A stretch of 64,000 nucleotides of DNA, taken from contig JAFECE010000002.1 of NCBI GenBank assembly GCA_018242295.1, forward strand, positions 248,001 through 312,000, given 5' to 3'. This DNA comes from Pseudomonadota bacterium (GTDB lineage: Bacteria; Pseudomonadota; Alphaproteobacteria; Rhizobiales; Hyphomicrobiaceae). Each line of letters starts with the position of its first letter. Positions within the stretch are counted from its first letter, which is position 1. Both the position numbers and the translations under genes were made by a program. Positions 63,828 to 64,000 of this stretch are shown piece by piece. The notes beneath the pieces were generated by a model that was not told the origin of the DNA, ran no database searches, and worked only from the letters and a program-made list of their open reading frames with translations.

Positions 63828-63890
63828 TGTGTCCAAGGCTTCGTTACCGGCCTTGCCGCTTGGAAAAACAGACCTCAGTGCGTCGCGGCC

Positions 63891-63920
63891 GCTGGGCTGA
63901 TCACGGCCGAACAGCCCAGC
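63891..63920 (-). terminator. Hairpin after the partial gene at the right edge
   Basis: GCTGGGCTG (63891-63899) and CAGCCCAGC (63912-63920) form a perfect 9-bp stem 15 bases after the stop of the partial gene. There is no immediate T run on the minus strand, though GTTTTT follows some 27 bases later. Possible terminator. Confidence 0.5.
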
Positions 63921-63935
63921 AATTGCCGCAACGGA

Positions 63936-64000
63936 CTATTTCGAAATCCGCGAGATCTTCGATCCCTCGAGGGTCAGATTGTACATCAGGCCCTTGGGAT
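63936..64000 (-). CDS. C-terminal fragment of an unidentified gene (5' end outside window)
   Basis: An open frame on the minus strand enters from the right edge and ends with a TAG at 63936. The visible peptide is PKGLMYNLTLEGSKISRISK. This is too short for identification; the hairpin just after the stop supports a real gene end. Confidence 0.5.
   Translation of the reverse strand, partial: PKGLMYNLTLEGSKISRISK

Noticed and set aside
1-64000. CRISPR arrays, IS elements, prophage or plasmid genes
   Set aside because: No regularly spaced repeats, transposase, integrase or phage structural proteins were seen; the window looks like core chromosome.

Overview
The window is about 60% GC, gene dense and ordinary in organisation for an alphaproteobacterial chromosome. 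The mix points to Hyphomicrobiales, most likely Hyphomicrobium or a close relative: a ccmH-degP-response regulator-kinase-glnE block, an alphaproteobacterial porin, a SoxYZ-like carrier of the type seen in methylotrophs, carboxyspermidine-type polyamine genes, TIGR02281-type retropepsins and an extensin-like secreted protein. The genus is an inference; no rRNA or tRNA gene was seen, and no IS element, prophage or CRISPR array.

Layout. 1-7.4 kb (+): 3' part of ccmH, periplasmic protease degP, a two-component pair and glnE. 7.5-9.2 kb (+): an ECF sigma factor, a one-TM candidate anti-sigma factor and a periplasmic metal-sensor-like protein. 9.2-16 kb (-): an atypical histidine kinase, pepN, and a polyamine block (carboxy(nor)spermidine decarboxylase, small membrane protein, carboxy(nor)spermidine dehydrogenase). 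16.3-18.5 kb: a small exported protein and a porin, separated by an AT-rich region with a large inverted repeat. 18.6-21.2 kb (-): a SoxYZ-like carrier with soxC and soxD.

21.4-31.35 kb (-) is the most informative region. It is a seven-gene operon: ABC importer (binding protein, permease, ATPase), two urea-carboxylase-associated proteins, a biotin-dependent carboxylase and allophanate hydrolase. It is preceded by a clear guanidine-I (ykkC) riboswitch and a good sigma-54 -24/-12 promoter. The genes look like urea degradation, but the RNA says the signal, and probably the substrate, is free guanidine: uptake, carboxylation, deimination of carboxyguanidine, then hydrolysis of allophanate to ammonia and CO2, under nitrogen control.

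31.5-36.8 kb: a TetR regulator divergent from an RND efflux pair, with twin palindromic operators between them. 36.9-40.1 kb: a large TPR / O-GlcNAc-transferase-like (GT41) / zinc-methyltransferase fusion. 40.2-43.1 kb (-): extensin-like protein, AraC and MarR regulators. 43.5-48.3 kb (+): an unassigned membrane alpha/beta hydrolase, an unassigned membrane-anchored protein, dusA and a TauE/SafE permease. 48.3-52.9 kb (-): phosphoglucomutase/phosphomannomutase, two retropepsin-like proteases and a PdhS-like kinase. 53-58.6 kb: exported nuclease-like protein, GST, small phosphatase, Lrp regulator, beta-hydroxyacid dehydrogenase, unknown exported protein, threonine ammonia-lyase. 58.6-64 kb: a small membrane protein with its own terminator, an unusual di-heme DUF4384-like protein, ornithine/lysine decarboxylase with a structured leader, a REP-like element, membrane-anchored MsrA and a partial gene at the right edge.

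The polyamine genes at 13-16 kb and the decarboxylase at 61.7 kb together could supply the whole putrescine-to-spermidine route without S-adenosylmethionine decarboxylase.
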